Shown here in pieces: positions 9,629 to 21,023 of a DNA stretch of 64,000 bases. The position numbers were made by a program, and so were the translations under genes. How positions within the stretch are numbered: position 1 is the first letter of the stretch; the number at the start of each line of letters is the position of its first letter. This stretch comes from Liopterus haemorrhoidalis (taxonomy: Eukaryota; Arthropoda; Insecta; Coleoptera; Dytiscidae): assembly GCA_963971575.1 (NCBI GenBank), contig OZ020611.1, positions 181,538,071-181,602,070 on the forward strand, in the 5' to 3' direction. A model generated the notes under the pieces. It was not told where the DNA came from, did not search any database, and was given only the letters and a program-made list of their open reading frames with translations.

Positions 9629-11281
9629 TAAACTCCCCACACTATGATGCAAGCAGAGATGCATGCATCGAGTCACTCGTGACGCGATTCAAGCGGCATT
9701 GTGTGTTCGGCCTCTGTGATGCTGCATCGATGCATGCATCGGCATCACGGCAGTGTTGGAGAGCCGGGATGCCGTCTTATTGATGCCTCAATGTTTCAAC
9801 ATGTGTAGGCTTGCATCAATGGTTGTTTACAATTCTTGGGTGAATTTTATTTAATAGTTATTGAAAATGACGGCCATCCATTCTTAAATAATTGTAATAA
9901 TCTTTTGGTTCATTTATTCTTAATTCACTCAATAACCGGCAATTAGAATATACATTTTTATCCTTAAGAGTGCGCACAACCGTATAGTTTCTTATACAAG
10001 ACTAACAATCTGAAATATAGTTTGTAAGATTCTATACATCAAAATTTTTAGCGGATTTTTATCTACCTAATAGGATATTTTTAATTGTAAAAAAAAATAT
10101 TGTAGAAACTAATTATATTTATTGTACTTGGTAATTGATTCTTGCCACCACCTCGAATCTGCCGCAGTTCTTAATATGGGTGCTGCAGATAAAAATGATT
10201 TATTAGAGTGTAAAGAATACTTGTACCAAGTGACATATCGTTACCTTTAAGTATAATATTTTTCGACGAAGGTTCTAAACTATAAAACAATCATGTCGAA
10301 AAAATGTTGACGTATTATTTGAACATTTCTACACAAAACTATATAAATATAAAACTTATTTGAAACCCATAAATATATTTCAAAAATTACAGACATTGTT
10401 GTGTGATACCTATTATTAGACTTACCATAATATTTTTTTCTCAAACCGGGACAATTTTGAGATTTTGTCCAAAACAGAAACTAGCGCCCTCTACGCTAAG
10501 TTCCTACTTTTGATTGAAAAGGCTAAATAACGGAGTTAACAAAAAATCAAAAATTACGTAGTAATAATTTTTACTCCTAATTGAACATAACTTATTATTA
10601 AAAAGTTATTAATATTTATCACTAGCGTGATATTTATTTAAAAATTCTTTGTTATTTTTAATTAGTTGCCTAATCGCCATTTTCCGAGGCTGCACTTTTT
10701 GTACTGCGTGTATATTCGCCATTTTTTAATTTTTACCAGATATCCGGGACAAAATGACAAACTGGCCGGGACCATACCTTCAAACCGGGACGTATGGTAA
10801 GCCTACCTATTATTAAGTTATTGAGCAATAAAAATTTTACAATAATTTTTTCTACAATCAAAATTATCCCATTAGATAGATAAAAATTCTATGCAAAATT
10901 TGATGTATAGAGTGTCACTAATTGTATTTCAGTTTTTTAGTTTTGTATAAGAAACTAATAATCTCTGGGGGTTGTGCGTAGCTTTAAACCAATTTTTACA
11001 CCACTTCCTTTTTGGCGTCTGATTTTTTAAGTGACACGCCAATTAAGGCAATTATCACTGGAAATGGTAAATCACTATTCATTTTTATATTTTATTCAAA
11101 ACCGGTGACAAGAAACGTCGAGCTGTATACTAAACAAAGCTGTGTTCAACCGTCGACTCAATGTTTTGCATCGCGGCATGCATCAGTAGTGTGTGTCCAA
11201 CAGCCTGTGATGCCTGTTTCATGATGCCTTGAAATCGATGCCGTGAATCGATGAATGTTTCATAGTGTATAGGGAGTTTTA
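9629..11281. mobile_element. Long inverted-repeat (foldback-like) element
   Basis: The ends are inverted: AAACTCCCCACACTATGATGCA from 9630 against AAACTCCCTATACACTATGAAACA read inward from 11281. Both tips carry many GATGC/GCATC motifs. A second inverted pair lies deeper: about 9968-10100 and 10860-10990 share GTTTCTTATACAA-ACTAA, TCTATACATCAAA and TTTTTATCTA-CTAAT-GGATA. The arms are about 0.45-0.55 kb and imperfect. The centre contains an independent 385-bp insertion. No transposase is seen and I found no clear target duplication; superfamily unassigned (hAT possible). Confidence 0.65.
10419..10803. mobile_element. 385-bp MITE with 12-bp flanking duplication
   Basis: Ends are GACTTACCATA and TATGGTAAGCC, inverted, each followed inward by AACCGGGAC motifs. 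The sequence TACCTATTATTA is repeated exactly on both sides (10407-10418 and 10804-10815). A 12-base duplication is longer than usual for cut-and-paste elements, so part of it may be chance in an AT-rich target. Superfamily not assigned. Confidence 0.8.
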
Positions 11282-11992
11282 GTTACAAACTTTGTAATTT
11301 GAACTCCTGATGGCGGCGCTGCCAAAATGCCTATAGAGTAATATTAAACTTATATTTGTGAAACTAACTGAGTTTTATTTATTTATTATTTCTAAATTTC
11401 AAACTCTTATTTATTTAAATTAAATAATAATTCCACAAAATAAACAAATTTGTAAAAAAAATACAGCTTCAAAAATTTCTGCTACGCCACTGCAGGGTCT
11501 TAACCTTGAATTAAAGTTTGAGAATTATTGGTTAACCCGAAAGTCAAACAGGCCGCAATGCGTCACTGAAGATATCGGCCCACGAGCCAAATATTTCAAA
11601 TCAGGACCTGCTTTAATATCAATCGTTTGGCACTGTGATTGAAACCGAGATATTACTGAAACCGGATTGGAATTGGACTGCTTTATAACTTCAGGCGTGT
11701 ATCGGCTAACACGCACTATTCAATGGTTGTCCAAATATCTGATTATTATAGAAAATACAACTATGTTGTGATACACCTGGTATGTAATTTAATATACACT
11801 AAATAACTTCATCCAATTACTTGTTATAATTAGAAGTTATAAGATGTATGTGGTAGAAAGAAATATAAGAGTACAAATAACTGGGCGTAAATGGGATACC
11901 TTAATAAAATTCTAATAACTAAATATTTTGCAGATTTATTTGGTCCATTAATTTCAGTATTAAAAACTTACTTTTAATAACCTACATTTTTT
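11282..11992. other. No gene recognised
   Basis: AT-rich, with no frame worth calling and no repeat ends that I could identify. Confidence 0.5.
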
Positions 11993-12308
11993 ACCGACCG
12001 CCAACATATATAAGGGACGTATTGTGATCATACCGATTTTGACATTTCGAGATTTCGATTGATCTCCACGAATTGAGGTCCCTACATAACTTTTGACTAA
12101 TTTTAGCATGATGACTGTCCGTCAGTCTGTCCGTCTGTCCGTCTGTCCGTCTGTCCGTCTGTCCGTCTGTCCGTCTGTCCGTCTGTCCGTCTGTCCGTCG
12201 TCTATTTTTCTGTGTACACGTGCAGAGCAAATTCGACTGAAAGGATTTTTATGAAACTTCATACTTAAGCTTTTGACATCAGTGTCACGAGTTGATCAAC
12301 TTTTGGTA
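11993..12308 (+). mobile_element. Family B copy 2, 3' part missing
   Basis: Starts ACCGACCGCCAACATAT after a T-run. The microsatellite at about 12110-12200 is almost pure GTCC GTCT alternation, and TGTACACGTGCAGAGC follows. The match stops at CAACTTTTGGTAA, where the (TAA)n tail of an antisense LINE begins. The LINE therefore landed in this copy; the remaining 3' part is not recognisable beyond the LINE. Confidence 0.82.
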
Positions 12309-14620
12309 ATAATAATAATAATAATGTTTTATTGGTGCTAATACAATTACAAAGGATCGTTTACACAAGTCAATACAACAGTACAAATAAATAATACAAA
12401 TTATAACATCTTAATTTTAAAAAATTAGAAACATTATATCTATATAATCAGACATGATCTGTAAAATCTATATCAAAAAAATCTTCTACAGAATACAAGC
12501 AATTTTTTACAAATATATTTCAATTTTAGTTTGAATTTCTTAATGTCGAGAATTCTTATAGACTGAGGTATATGGTTGTAAAATATTGCAGCCAAATAAG
12601 GACCAGTTTTAGATTTCTCAAGCCTAATATACAGAATAACTAAATTATCTTTACTTCTGACGTTATGACTGATTTTTTTAAGACAATGTTTAAATTTTCC
12701 TTGGCATAAATTAAACAAGTGTATATAAATAATCTATAAAAAAACAAAATTATTAGTTTTATAAATAGTGGCTTGCATTGTGCTCGGTAGAGAGCATTAC
12801 TGATTATTCTAATGGCTTGTTTTTCTATCAAAAACACTCTTTTAGCAGATTTGCATGTTCCCCATAGCAAAATGCCGTAAGCGAGCCTAGAGTGAAAAGA
12901 TGCCAAATATGCTGTCCGAATTGTTTCAGTAGTGATACAGCTTTGTAATTTTCTCAGTGCATAAGTGGCCTTACACAAACTTGTAGCTACATGTGTATGC
13001 CAATTCAACTGATTGTCTATTTTAAGACCAAGAAATTTTACAGGCTTGCTGAAGGCATTATTTATAATTTCATTTCTATTGAGGGAGAGTATTAATTGTT
13101 GATTCATGCTTGCATTTAATGTCAATAAGTTGCTGCAAAACCAGTCTTTGGTCTTTGATATCGCTAATTCAGATAAGATATCAAGTTAACCAACTCTTGT
13201 ATGATTGTTTAACACGTTTGTGTCATCTGCATGTAGCACCATGTCTGTATCTTTATCACATACATATGAAGGTAGATCATTTATAAAAATGATAAACAGC
13301 AAAGGCCCAATGACCGTTCCCTGTCCAATGCCATGATTTTGTTTACGCAGGTCTGAGTTGATGTAATTATAGGTGACATATTGATATCTATCGGATAAAT
13401 ACGACTGGATAAGCTGGTTTGCAGTACCGCGTATTACATAGTGATGTAATTTCTGAAACAAAATTTTGTGCGATAACAGTCAAAAGCTTTTGACAGATCG
13501 CATAGCGTTACTTTCGAAAGTCTATGTTTTTCAAAACCTTTAACAATTAAGTCTATGACTGCAGATGCAGCTTTGATTGTATTCAAATTCGGTCTAAAGC
13601 CGTATTGTTTGACTGAAAATAATTAGTTGGAGTCCAAAAAACTTGTTATTCTATCCTTTAATATGATTTCAAAGACTTTTGAAAATATTGGGACATTTGC
13701 AATGGGCCTATAAATCGAGACGCAATCAATGCCTTTTTTGTGGATTGGCACAACTCTAGTAAGTTTGAGTTTTTTGGGAAAAACTCCTGTTTCAAAACTT
13801 TTATTTATTATAGAACAAAGAACTGGCATGATTATTTCGGCAGATAGTTTAACAAGTTTGCTGTTAATACTATAAGAGTCTCTAGCAGTGCGGTTGGAGA
13901 TTTGGAATATTGCTCGTTTAACTTATAAATTATCTGTTGGGAATAGAAATAGGCTCTTACTGCAGCTCTTTGTGTGTTTATAAAGTATTTCTTCACTTGA
14001 GATTTTTGCTATTTCTGTAAAATAAGTGTTAAACTTATTACTATTAATATTTTTTGATAAGACCTCTTTCTTACATGAATTTGCTTCCAATTTAATTATG
14101 CCTCACATAGACTTTGCTTTATTAGTACTATTGTTTATGTATCTACTATTGGCACGATTTTTAGCTGCAATAATCTCATTTTTATCATTTTTCTTTTCTT
14201 TTTTAATTAACTTTTTTAATGTGATGGTGTTATTTAAATAACTCAAGTCTAGTAAGAAAGATATTCTATCTCTTATTGTCCGTAATTCATTCGTGAACCA
14301 ATTTATATTTAATTTTGTATTTGACTTGCGGCATGTTTGAAAAGATCTACTAATACACTTGTTGTAATTTGAGATAAATATATCAAACATTTCGTTTACA
14401 TTTTTGTAATTTAAAATATTATTGAAATCTACACTGTTAAGGTCTAAGAAATTTTCCATACCTCTTACAGTAATTGGTGTATGATAGGTTTTTATAGGTT
14501 CAGATTGCTGTTTCCTATTTATACTTTTTAACATGCAGTCAAAAAGAGTGGCCCTGTGATCAGACAAATGCGCATTAAAAACTGTAACATTATATAATTG
14601 TTCAGGTAAGTTGGTATACT
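12309..14620 (-). pseudogene. LINE with EN-linker, RT and C-terminal remnants
   Basis: Minus-strand non-LTR retrotransposon, 5'-truncated and broken. In coding order: 14567-14103 (154 codons, starts SDHRATLFDC, linker after the endonuclease); 13829-13623 (RT motifs FPKKLKLTRVVPIHKKG and YRPIANVPIFSKVFE); 13461-13186 (GIGQGTVIGPLLFIIFINDLP, then HADDTNVL in place of the usual YADD); and 13125-12640 (VKFLGLKIDNQLNWHTHV, RLAYGILLWG). It ends in a (TAA)n tail at 12309-12325. At least three frameshifts or stops separate the pieces. RT copies RNA into DNA at the target; this copy cannot encode it. The (TAA)n tail recalls I-clade or related LINEs, but the clade is not certain. Confidence 0.85.
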
Positions 14621-14647
14621 AGTGTCGGCGAATCAACGCAGTTACGT

Positions 14648-15655
14648 CACCACGGTCCGGACGAATTACCCACGGAAGCAATTAAGATTGCCCTGCAGGA
14701 ACAAGGAGAATGGCTGTTGGGAATCTTCAACGAGTTACTGCACAAGCTCGAGTTCCCTGCGGCCTGGAAGACAGCGTCGACGGTCCTAATTAAGAAGACA
14801 GGGAAGAAGCCCGACGAGCCTGGAACGTATCGGCCCATATGCCTTTTGAATTCACTTTCTAAGGTGTATGAAGCCCTTCTTTAGAAAAGGCTGGAAGAGG
14901 AAATCGAAGGAACGGTGCTTCTGACTCCCAGGCAGTTCGGATTTCGTCGGAACAGGTCGACGATCCAAATGGCATGTTCTGGTCACTTTGAACGTAAGGA
15001 ATGCCTTCAACACGGTTAGCTGGGCGCTAATTCCCGAGGAACTCAGGAAGATGGAGATTCCGCACTATCTGCAGGCTATTCTGGCGGACTACCTCTGCGA
15101 TAGGTACGTCCGAACATCAAAAAGTAAGGACGCCAGAGTACTCAGGGCAACGGCAGGAGTTTCGCAGGGTTCAGTCCTTGGACCTACGCTGTGGAATATC
15201 TTGTACCACGAAGTGCTCAATCTTCAGCTACTGGGCGACTCGAAGTGTATCGGATTTGCGGACGACCTGGCACTGATTACGAAGGCGAGGAACGAGGAAG
15301 AGTTGACGTATTGCGTCAACGTCAACCTCTGGAGGATCAGTGCATGGATGGACGCGCACAAACTTCAGTTAGCCCCCGAAAAAACTGAGGCTGTGATACT
15401 GAAAGGGAAGCGCAAGAGGGATGGCGTACACTTTAAATTGGCGGGCCGAACTATTACTCCTAAGTTCCACATCAGATACCTCGGGGTAACATTCGGTGCA
15501 AACGGTTCGTTCGCGGAGCACGTGAGGTGCTCTGCGGCTAAGGCCGAGGAGAGAGCTGGCAGCCTTAAAAGACTGATGCCAAACGTGGGAGGCCTAACTG
15601 GGCCAAGCGGATAGTGCTACTAGGGACAGTGCACTCCATTCTTCTATATGGAATT
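14648..15655 (+). pseudogene. R1-like LINE reverse transcriptase fragment
   Basis: Markedly more GC-rich than its surroundings. Coding starts mid-RT (about 14655: TEAIKIALQEQGEWLLGIFNE), continues WKTASTVLIKKTGKKP and TYRPICLLNSLSKVYEALL with a TAG at about 14882, then RQFGFRRNRSTIQMA. A frameshift near 14975 leads into a 208-codon frame (14988-15614) with VRNAFNTVSWALIPEEL, GVSQGSVLGPTLWNILYHEV and GFADDLALITKA, which carry the three RT catalytic aspartate positions except that the first is N in LNVRNAFN. The RT ends KRIVLLGTVHSILLYG after a further frameshift. Both ends are truncated. The LDVKNAFN-like motif and FADDLA are typical of R1-type LINEs. Confidence 0.85.
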
Positions 15656-15740
15656 ATCGATATAATCGTAATAATATAATTAGCAAGTGTCTGTATGTAG
15701 TGTCGGTAACATTGTGACGTCAATTTTTCCTAAGGTTCTT

Positions 15741-15860
15741 GTGATTGGCTAACTGGGGACACCCTTTCTCTTGATTGGCTGAGAGGTGACACCCTCTACC
15801 GTGATTGGCTAACTGGATATAACCTGTCCCGTGATTCGCTGACCTGATATTATTTTGATA
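15741..15860. repeat. Four-copy 30-bp tandem repeat with ATTGGCT core
   Basis: Units begin at 15741, 15771, 15801 and 15831, exactly 30 bp apart. The core is (G/T)TGATTGGCT; the fourth unit has TTCGCT. Most units then have AACTGG or GAGAGG and GACACCCT or a variant. The ATTGG pentamer is an inverted CCAAT box. There is no gene close enough to assign a promoter function. Confidence 0.9.
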
Positions 15861-16662
15861 AATTAAAAAATATATTGCCCAAGTTAATACAGTCAAAACA
15901 GTTTTTTTTTTTTTTTTTAAACCCGTAATTTTTCGGGTTAAACAACCTAGTTATTTAATATCTTGTTTAAAATTATTATGTTGGTAATTTATCTCCTGTT
16001 TTCTAACGACTATATATTAAGTAAAATTAAAACTTGATAAATTCAAAATTAAAATAAAGATTACGTGTTGGATGATTGTAATTCTTTCCCAATATTTGAA
16101 TCTAATGACAGAAAATAGTTGTGATATTATCAGGTTAAAGCCATAAAGCAGCGGATATTATTCTCTAATAATCTGCATTTACCTGCATTTCATCGGATCA
16201 ACACGCTCTTCATGAACACTATCCAGTAATATTTGCTAATATAAAGGCAATGGCATGTACGAAGGGTCACGCCATTGCCACTACTTCCGGTATGTACCTC
16301 ACGTTCACACTTCAATTCCGTATGCATCTTCCCGATGATCTTCGCTCTATTTCTAAGCATTGCTGAACCAGTGCCGATCTATCCAAGGGCGTAAAGGACG
16401 AACAGCTCCCTTTGTCCTAGTTCTCAGAACAATATATATTGCAATGTTTTAGTAAATATCTTTTAACAAATGATTTTTCAATCGGTAGCTTGTACAAATA
16501 ATATTATTATGGAGTTAATATCGAGTTAAATTATTTTTTAATTTCCAAAGTATCCCAAGTAATTTCCAAAGTTTTCAAAAATTCTATACAATTATCAAAG
16601 TTTTGATAAATATAATCCTGATATTTAAATAAGTACATTCATGTAAAAAGTATCAACAGTAT
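15861..16662. other. No gene recognised
   Basis: AT-rich sequence with a T-run at about 15902-15919. No supportable frame, no repeat ends. Confidence 0.5.
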
Positions 16663-16771
16663 GGGCCGGTTTCTGAAAGCTTAGCCGAGTTTAACTTTTG
16701 GTTAAACTCGGTTACAATAGAAACCTTCTAACTATTTGGTAATAGTTAACTAGGCTTTCAAAAACCGGCCC
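16663..16771. mobile_element. 109-bp MITE with internal hairpin
   Basis: Terminal inverted repeats GGGCCGGTTTCTGAAAGC and GGCTTTCAAAAACCGGCCC. Inside, 16685-16695 and 16701-16711 (CCGAGTTTAAC/GTTAAACTCGG) form an 11-bp perfect stem. The whole unit is nearly self-complementary. The flanking trinucleotides are TAT and TAA, so a PIF/Harbinger-type TWA target is possible but not shown. Confidence 0.85.
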
Positions 16772-16885
16772 TAAGTTGCTTTATTATATTAAACAATCTG
16801 AAGGTCCCGTATTTCTTTCGGAATTAAGGCAAATTTATTAAGGCATAGTTCATCACCTATAGTCCCCCTAATATTCATTTTATTA

Positions 16886-17460
16886 AGAACTAGTAGGTGT
16901 ACCCGTGCTTCGCTACAGCATTGCACTACTTTAAAACGAGGAAAGTAGAATATAACCCTCACAATGTTAAAGTTAAATATATAAAACAGCACTGCTATCT
17001 ATTGGTAAGTTCCGCACCTAATTCTTTGTGAAATGCACTAATATGTTATTTTAAAATAATAACATCATTATAAAACTCTGATGTTATGCACCCACAAACT
17101 TTATAATACAATAACTATTACTTTTAAAAACAGAAAATTGCCCAATACACGATATCGGTGCGAGATAGGTATATGCTCTCGCGGACTTTTTTGTATATCT
17201 ACATTTTTTGTTTATATATAGTTACTTAAGTGATATCAATATATCACTTAAGGTTTAGCCTACGTAATCAATTCAAACTGCACGGAGATTAAAAAATTAT
17301 GGTTTCCCCTCATTACGCCGCCTAGGAGGACACGGACGAAGTTGAAACCGTCACTTAAACCTTCCTCGGATTATTTTACCCCCTGTACTAAATTTGGTGT
17401 AAATCGGTCCATCCGTTTGACTTTGCATAAGGGACAAACAAACAAACAGAAATTGATTTT
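16886..17460 (+). repeat. Dispersed repeat with ACCCGTGCTTCGCTAC start
   Basis: Begins GTACCCGTGCTTCGCTACAGC, the same signature that opens the two large elements at 34915 and 38762. It ends with GTAAATCGGTCCATCCGTTTG and GGACAAACAAACAAACAGAAA, a pattern common at 3' ends of RTE-like and related arthropod repeats. There is no coding sequence. The 5' signature and the tail identify it as a repeat, but the class is not determined. Confidence 0.55.
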
Positions 17461-17475
17461 TATTTATAAAGGAAA

Positions 17476-17952
17476 TCAGCTGTGGCCACCACAAGACCGA
17501 CCGCCATCATAAAGTACTTGTTTAATTTATGTTGCTTTATTAAAAAATGTCTCAAATATAAGCTGTTAGTTATGGCTTTTATAGCAACTTTTGTTAAATA
17601 TTTTTTTTCGAAATGTTTCTCGGTTGTGAAATAATCGTAAAAATCTTAAAATCGAGACGAGTAAACTCCCATTTCTAGTTAATCGATTTTTACCAAAAGT
17701 TGAGCAACTCGTTCCATTGATGTCAAAAGCTTAAATATGAAGTTTCATAAAAATCCTTTCAGCCGAATTTGCTCTGCACGTGTACACGGATCGACAGACA
17801 GACCGACAGACTGACAGACATACCGACAGACATCATGCTAAAAATAGTCAAAACGTTATGTAGCGACCTCAATTCGTGGAGATCCATCGAAATCTCGAAA
17901 TGTTATAATCGGTATGATCACAATACCTCGCCTATATATGTTGGCGGTCGGT
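17476..17952 (-). mobile_element. Family B copy 3, short form
   Basis: Minus-strand copy: TCAGCTGTGGCCACCACAAGACCGACCGCC at the left (hairpin plus subterminal repeat, shown here in summary) and TTGGCGGTCGGT ending at 17952. The microsatellite is only about 60 bp (17790-17835) and the AT-rich segment before the hairpin is shorter than in copy 1. The right flank is not a T-run, unlike the other copies. Confidence 0.83.
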
Positions 17953-19011
17953 AATAACTCGTTTGTTTAACAATACGGAATACCAGCCGCGCACCAAGGA
18001 TTTGTTCTTAGAGAGAGCTCAAAATGCAAACAATTTTGCAAATATCTTTAAAAATTCAAAATTTTCAAGATGAAAAAATGAAAGCAAGTCGCTAGCAGCC
18101 CGCTTTTATCTTTGAAAGATGGTGAACGATCGTGTTTAGTGATGTAAAAATAATCAAATAAAAAAAGATGTGATTTTAGGAGGACTCAAGCTTGGTACCG
18201 CCTGGATCAAAAAAACTAAACCTGGAACTAAACTCAATAAACAGGTCATTTAACCCATCCCCACTACTGCGCCATGCCCAGTTGCATAATGGCATGAGTG
18301 TTCAAATTAGTAATAAGCTATAGTCCGTATAAAGGTTAGAATGCTGTATAGGGCAGATGGGTTCTCCCAATGACTCTATCCTTTCCTGTCTTGGCGACGT
18401 TGCTAGCTGTAAAATGCGCTAATCTCTGAAAACACGGTATTCTACAAATAGTTGTACCGTGTTACCTAATGTATTTGTAAGTTATACGAGTCTCTGATAC
18501 TTTTTCCATTTGGTAAAGTGAATTTAAAAAAAAAATCATAACATTAGACACTTTTACAACATTTGACAACACCACTCCCATCTGCCATAAGTGCAATACT
18601 GCATTTTAACGTTTGAACGGATTATAAAACTAGATATAAAACAAAAAAATGTGTTGCTACGTATAAGAACCGGTAATGATGAAAGTACACTAATATCTTG
18701 TGACTTCTAGTAATACAAATTTATACTAGAGTGCAAGATATAATTTTCCATAAAAATAAAATTGTATAATCCTCATTTTCACGTAATTACTTTAATCGTC
18801 GGTTGTCGCGACATCATAAATCAAATCCATTAACTTTATATTTTAACTAGTGCAATTTTTAACAGTGATGATAATTCTGAAACAGATTGCTCGCTCTGTT
18901 TGAGTAATTATTGTACTAGATTTCATCAAAATATATACCATAGTTCCCTCTAATTTTTCATATATCTGTGCGCTGCAGAAGTGCTCTTGATCAAAAGAAA
19001 GGAAAAAATTT
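17953..19011. other. No gene recognised
   Basis: Mixed AT-rich sequence. No frame above about 60 codons with any motif. Nothing further could be supported. Confidence 0.5.
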
Positions 19012-20127
19012 AAGTGTAGTGTGAATGTTCACAAATTGCAGGGTTTCGCAGGTATATAATAAGAGAAGGCGGCATGCTGAGTGTGTAGGACAAATTTTGC
19101 TTTGTAGTAATCATGGCATAATGAACGATATTTTTAAAATAATTTATCGTATGTTAATCTAAGAGCTTTAAAAACAAATTTTATGTTAAAATATTCTTTT
19201 GTTAATTTTAATACGAATACCTAATACCATTATTTAGGTTTCTAAATATGTACAGTATTTTTTTTTTATGTAGCAAGGTTCATTAAGATTTTGAAAATTG
19301 TGCCTATTGGCTTCCATTGGTTGTTTTAAATATGGCTCCACCCGTCTGGTTTCGTATAAATGACAAGATAGAAGAAAATGTAATTTCATCTGGGTATTAA
19401 ATTTACGCTCTTAAAAATTAAATGCAACATTTGTCACAATATAACTAGAATTTTGACAAAATAATTTAAACAAAATAAAAATGCAAAAATCAATTTGTCC
19501 AGTAAGCGAACCTTTTCCGAACAGATTTTAAATTGGGAAGCCAGATCGCTAGCGACTGAGCCACCGAAGCTTGTTGATTTACAGTCTTACATAAGGAATT
19601 AAATATTTTACTTCATCATCAAAAAAACACAAAAAATGCGTTATTTTCCGAAAAGATAATCTGATCAAAAATTCGTGTTTTACTATTCCGGTTCACACCA
19701 ATGTACATTACTTAGCATTTTTTCAGATTTTTAGTTTAAACCATCTGGGCTACAAGGTGTGGGACAAATTTTTTTTTTGCACAATTTTGGGCAAAAATAG
19801 CATCAAAATAATTTATTTTGCAAAAATAAAAATTTGATCGTTAATCCATGTACTAAGGGCTTTTATTTGATACTCTACCCAGAATTTTAAAAACATATAT
19901 TTTTTTTTTCGATGAGCACATATTTGTTTATATTTTTAGGGAATATGTTTTTGAGATGTTTTAGTATTTTTCCTATGTGCGGATCAAAGAGTTGTGTAAG
20001 TATGCCAAATTTCAACTCTCAAGGTTAAGCCGTTTGGCAACAATTTTTACCGAACAGACAGACAGACAGACAGACGACAAAATGACGGTATAAGGGTTTT
20101 TTGGTAATACCTACAAAACCCTAAAAA
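19012..20127 (-). mobile_element. Family A copy 3 (HINE/DINE-1-like)
   Basis: The hairpin is degraded (GTGTGAATGTTCACAA) but AGGGTTTCGCAGGTAT is intact. The (CAGA)n tract is only about 20 bp (20055-20077), the shortest in the family. GACGGTATAAGGG and ACCTACAAAACCCTAAAAA close the right end at 20127. An extra CCTATTGGCTTCCATTGGTTG segment (about 19300) is shared with copies 4 and 5. The tRNA-like module lies at 19501-19570. Confidence 0.85.
19501..19570 (-). other. tRNA-like module in family A copy 3
   Basis: Minus strand: GGTGGCTCAGTCGCTAGCG (A-box/D-arm-like) and, about 40 bases later, GGTTCGCTTACTGG (B-box-like). Again in element orientation and different in sequence from copies 1, 2 and 4. 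Confidence 0.62.
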
Positions 20128-20479
20128 CGAGTAAAATTTTGTAAAACGGCGTTGGTGACGTAATGTGTTGTCAGTAGGGTGCGAGGAAAGTAAATTTATC
20201 TGTGCAAATTCTTACAGTGTCATAAAAATCAGTGAGCGGCCGCGCTCCCCCTAGATTAGAGGAAACAATGATACCGACTGATCATAATATTTCAATTTCT
20301 TCATTTCATCAGAAAATTATTTTACATTTAAATTACCATCTTCGAAATACTGTACTTCTGTAGCACATATTGCTGCCAGCTTTTATTATGTAGGCACTTT
20401 TTAGATCTGCCTTTAGCTCAGTTTATCTTTTATTATAAATTCTTCAATTCTTTTAGAACGTCACTTTTTAACGAACTCA

Positions 20480-20606
20480 GTTTTGTTATGCGGGGCCAAA
20501 TCAGGTGAATACAGTGGATGACGAACGAGAGTGACTCGACAAAAACTATCAAACCATAAGGAAAATATGGGTGCGTTGTCATGATTGTCTACATTAGTTA
20601 AAATGC
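20480..20606 (-). pseudogene. Mariner-like transposase fragment
   Basis: One open stretch on the minus strand reads HDNAPIFSL, then VRHPLYSPDLAPHN, matching the HDNA and YSPDLAPCD blocks of mariner transposases. The last catalytic aspartate position is N (PHN instead of PCD). The spacing is about five residues shorter than usual, so a deletion is likely. Upstream sequence to about 20900 could be more of the same copy but is too decayed to align by eye. Confidence 0.6.
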
Positions 20607-21023
20607 CTTTACAAGACCATTATGATATTTCTACTTATGCAACGTAACAGTCAGTCGTCGATATGTTTTACGTTTTAGATATTGAACGCCTACTCGATCT
20701 CTCATCTTTTGTTTTAAAAGTTCAAGTGTTTCCTTCGCCGCTTATACAAATTTGAAGTTAAACTTCTCACATATACGCCCCAATTCGATCAGGTCCATCT
20801 TCAAAATCCTCAAGGTAAACATAATCGAATAAGAACTGCCAAACATTCGAACGAAATAAACTCAACGGCTTCAACTCATTTGACAAATGACAACTGTATC
20901 ATAGCAATTCGTTATTCTTTTTTTCCCACTTACTAAGCATTGCTTATTTAATGCTTTCTATAATATTTACTTGTGTTAAATTGTTGGACAAGTGGGTGAC
21001 TTGGTATAGAAAGACTTTGGTTG

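Noticed and set aside
13623..14241. Plus-strand hydrophobic frame at 14026-14241
   Set aside because: Antisense of the LINE linker coding region.
15741..15860. CRISPR or terminator array
   Set aside because: Only a 10-bp core is conserved, only four units exist, and there is no gene context.
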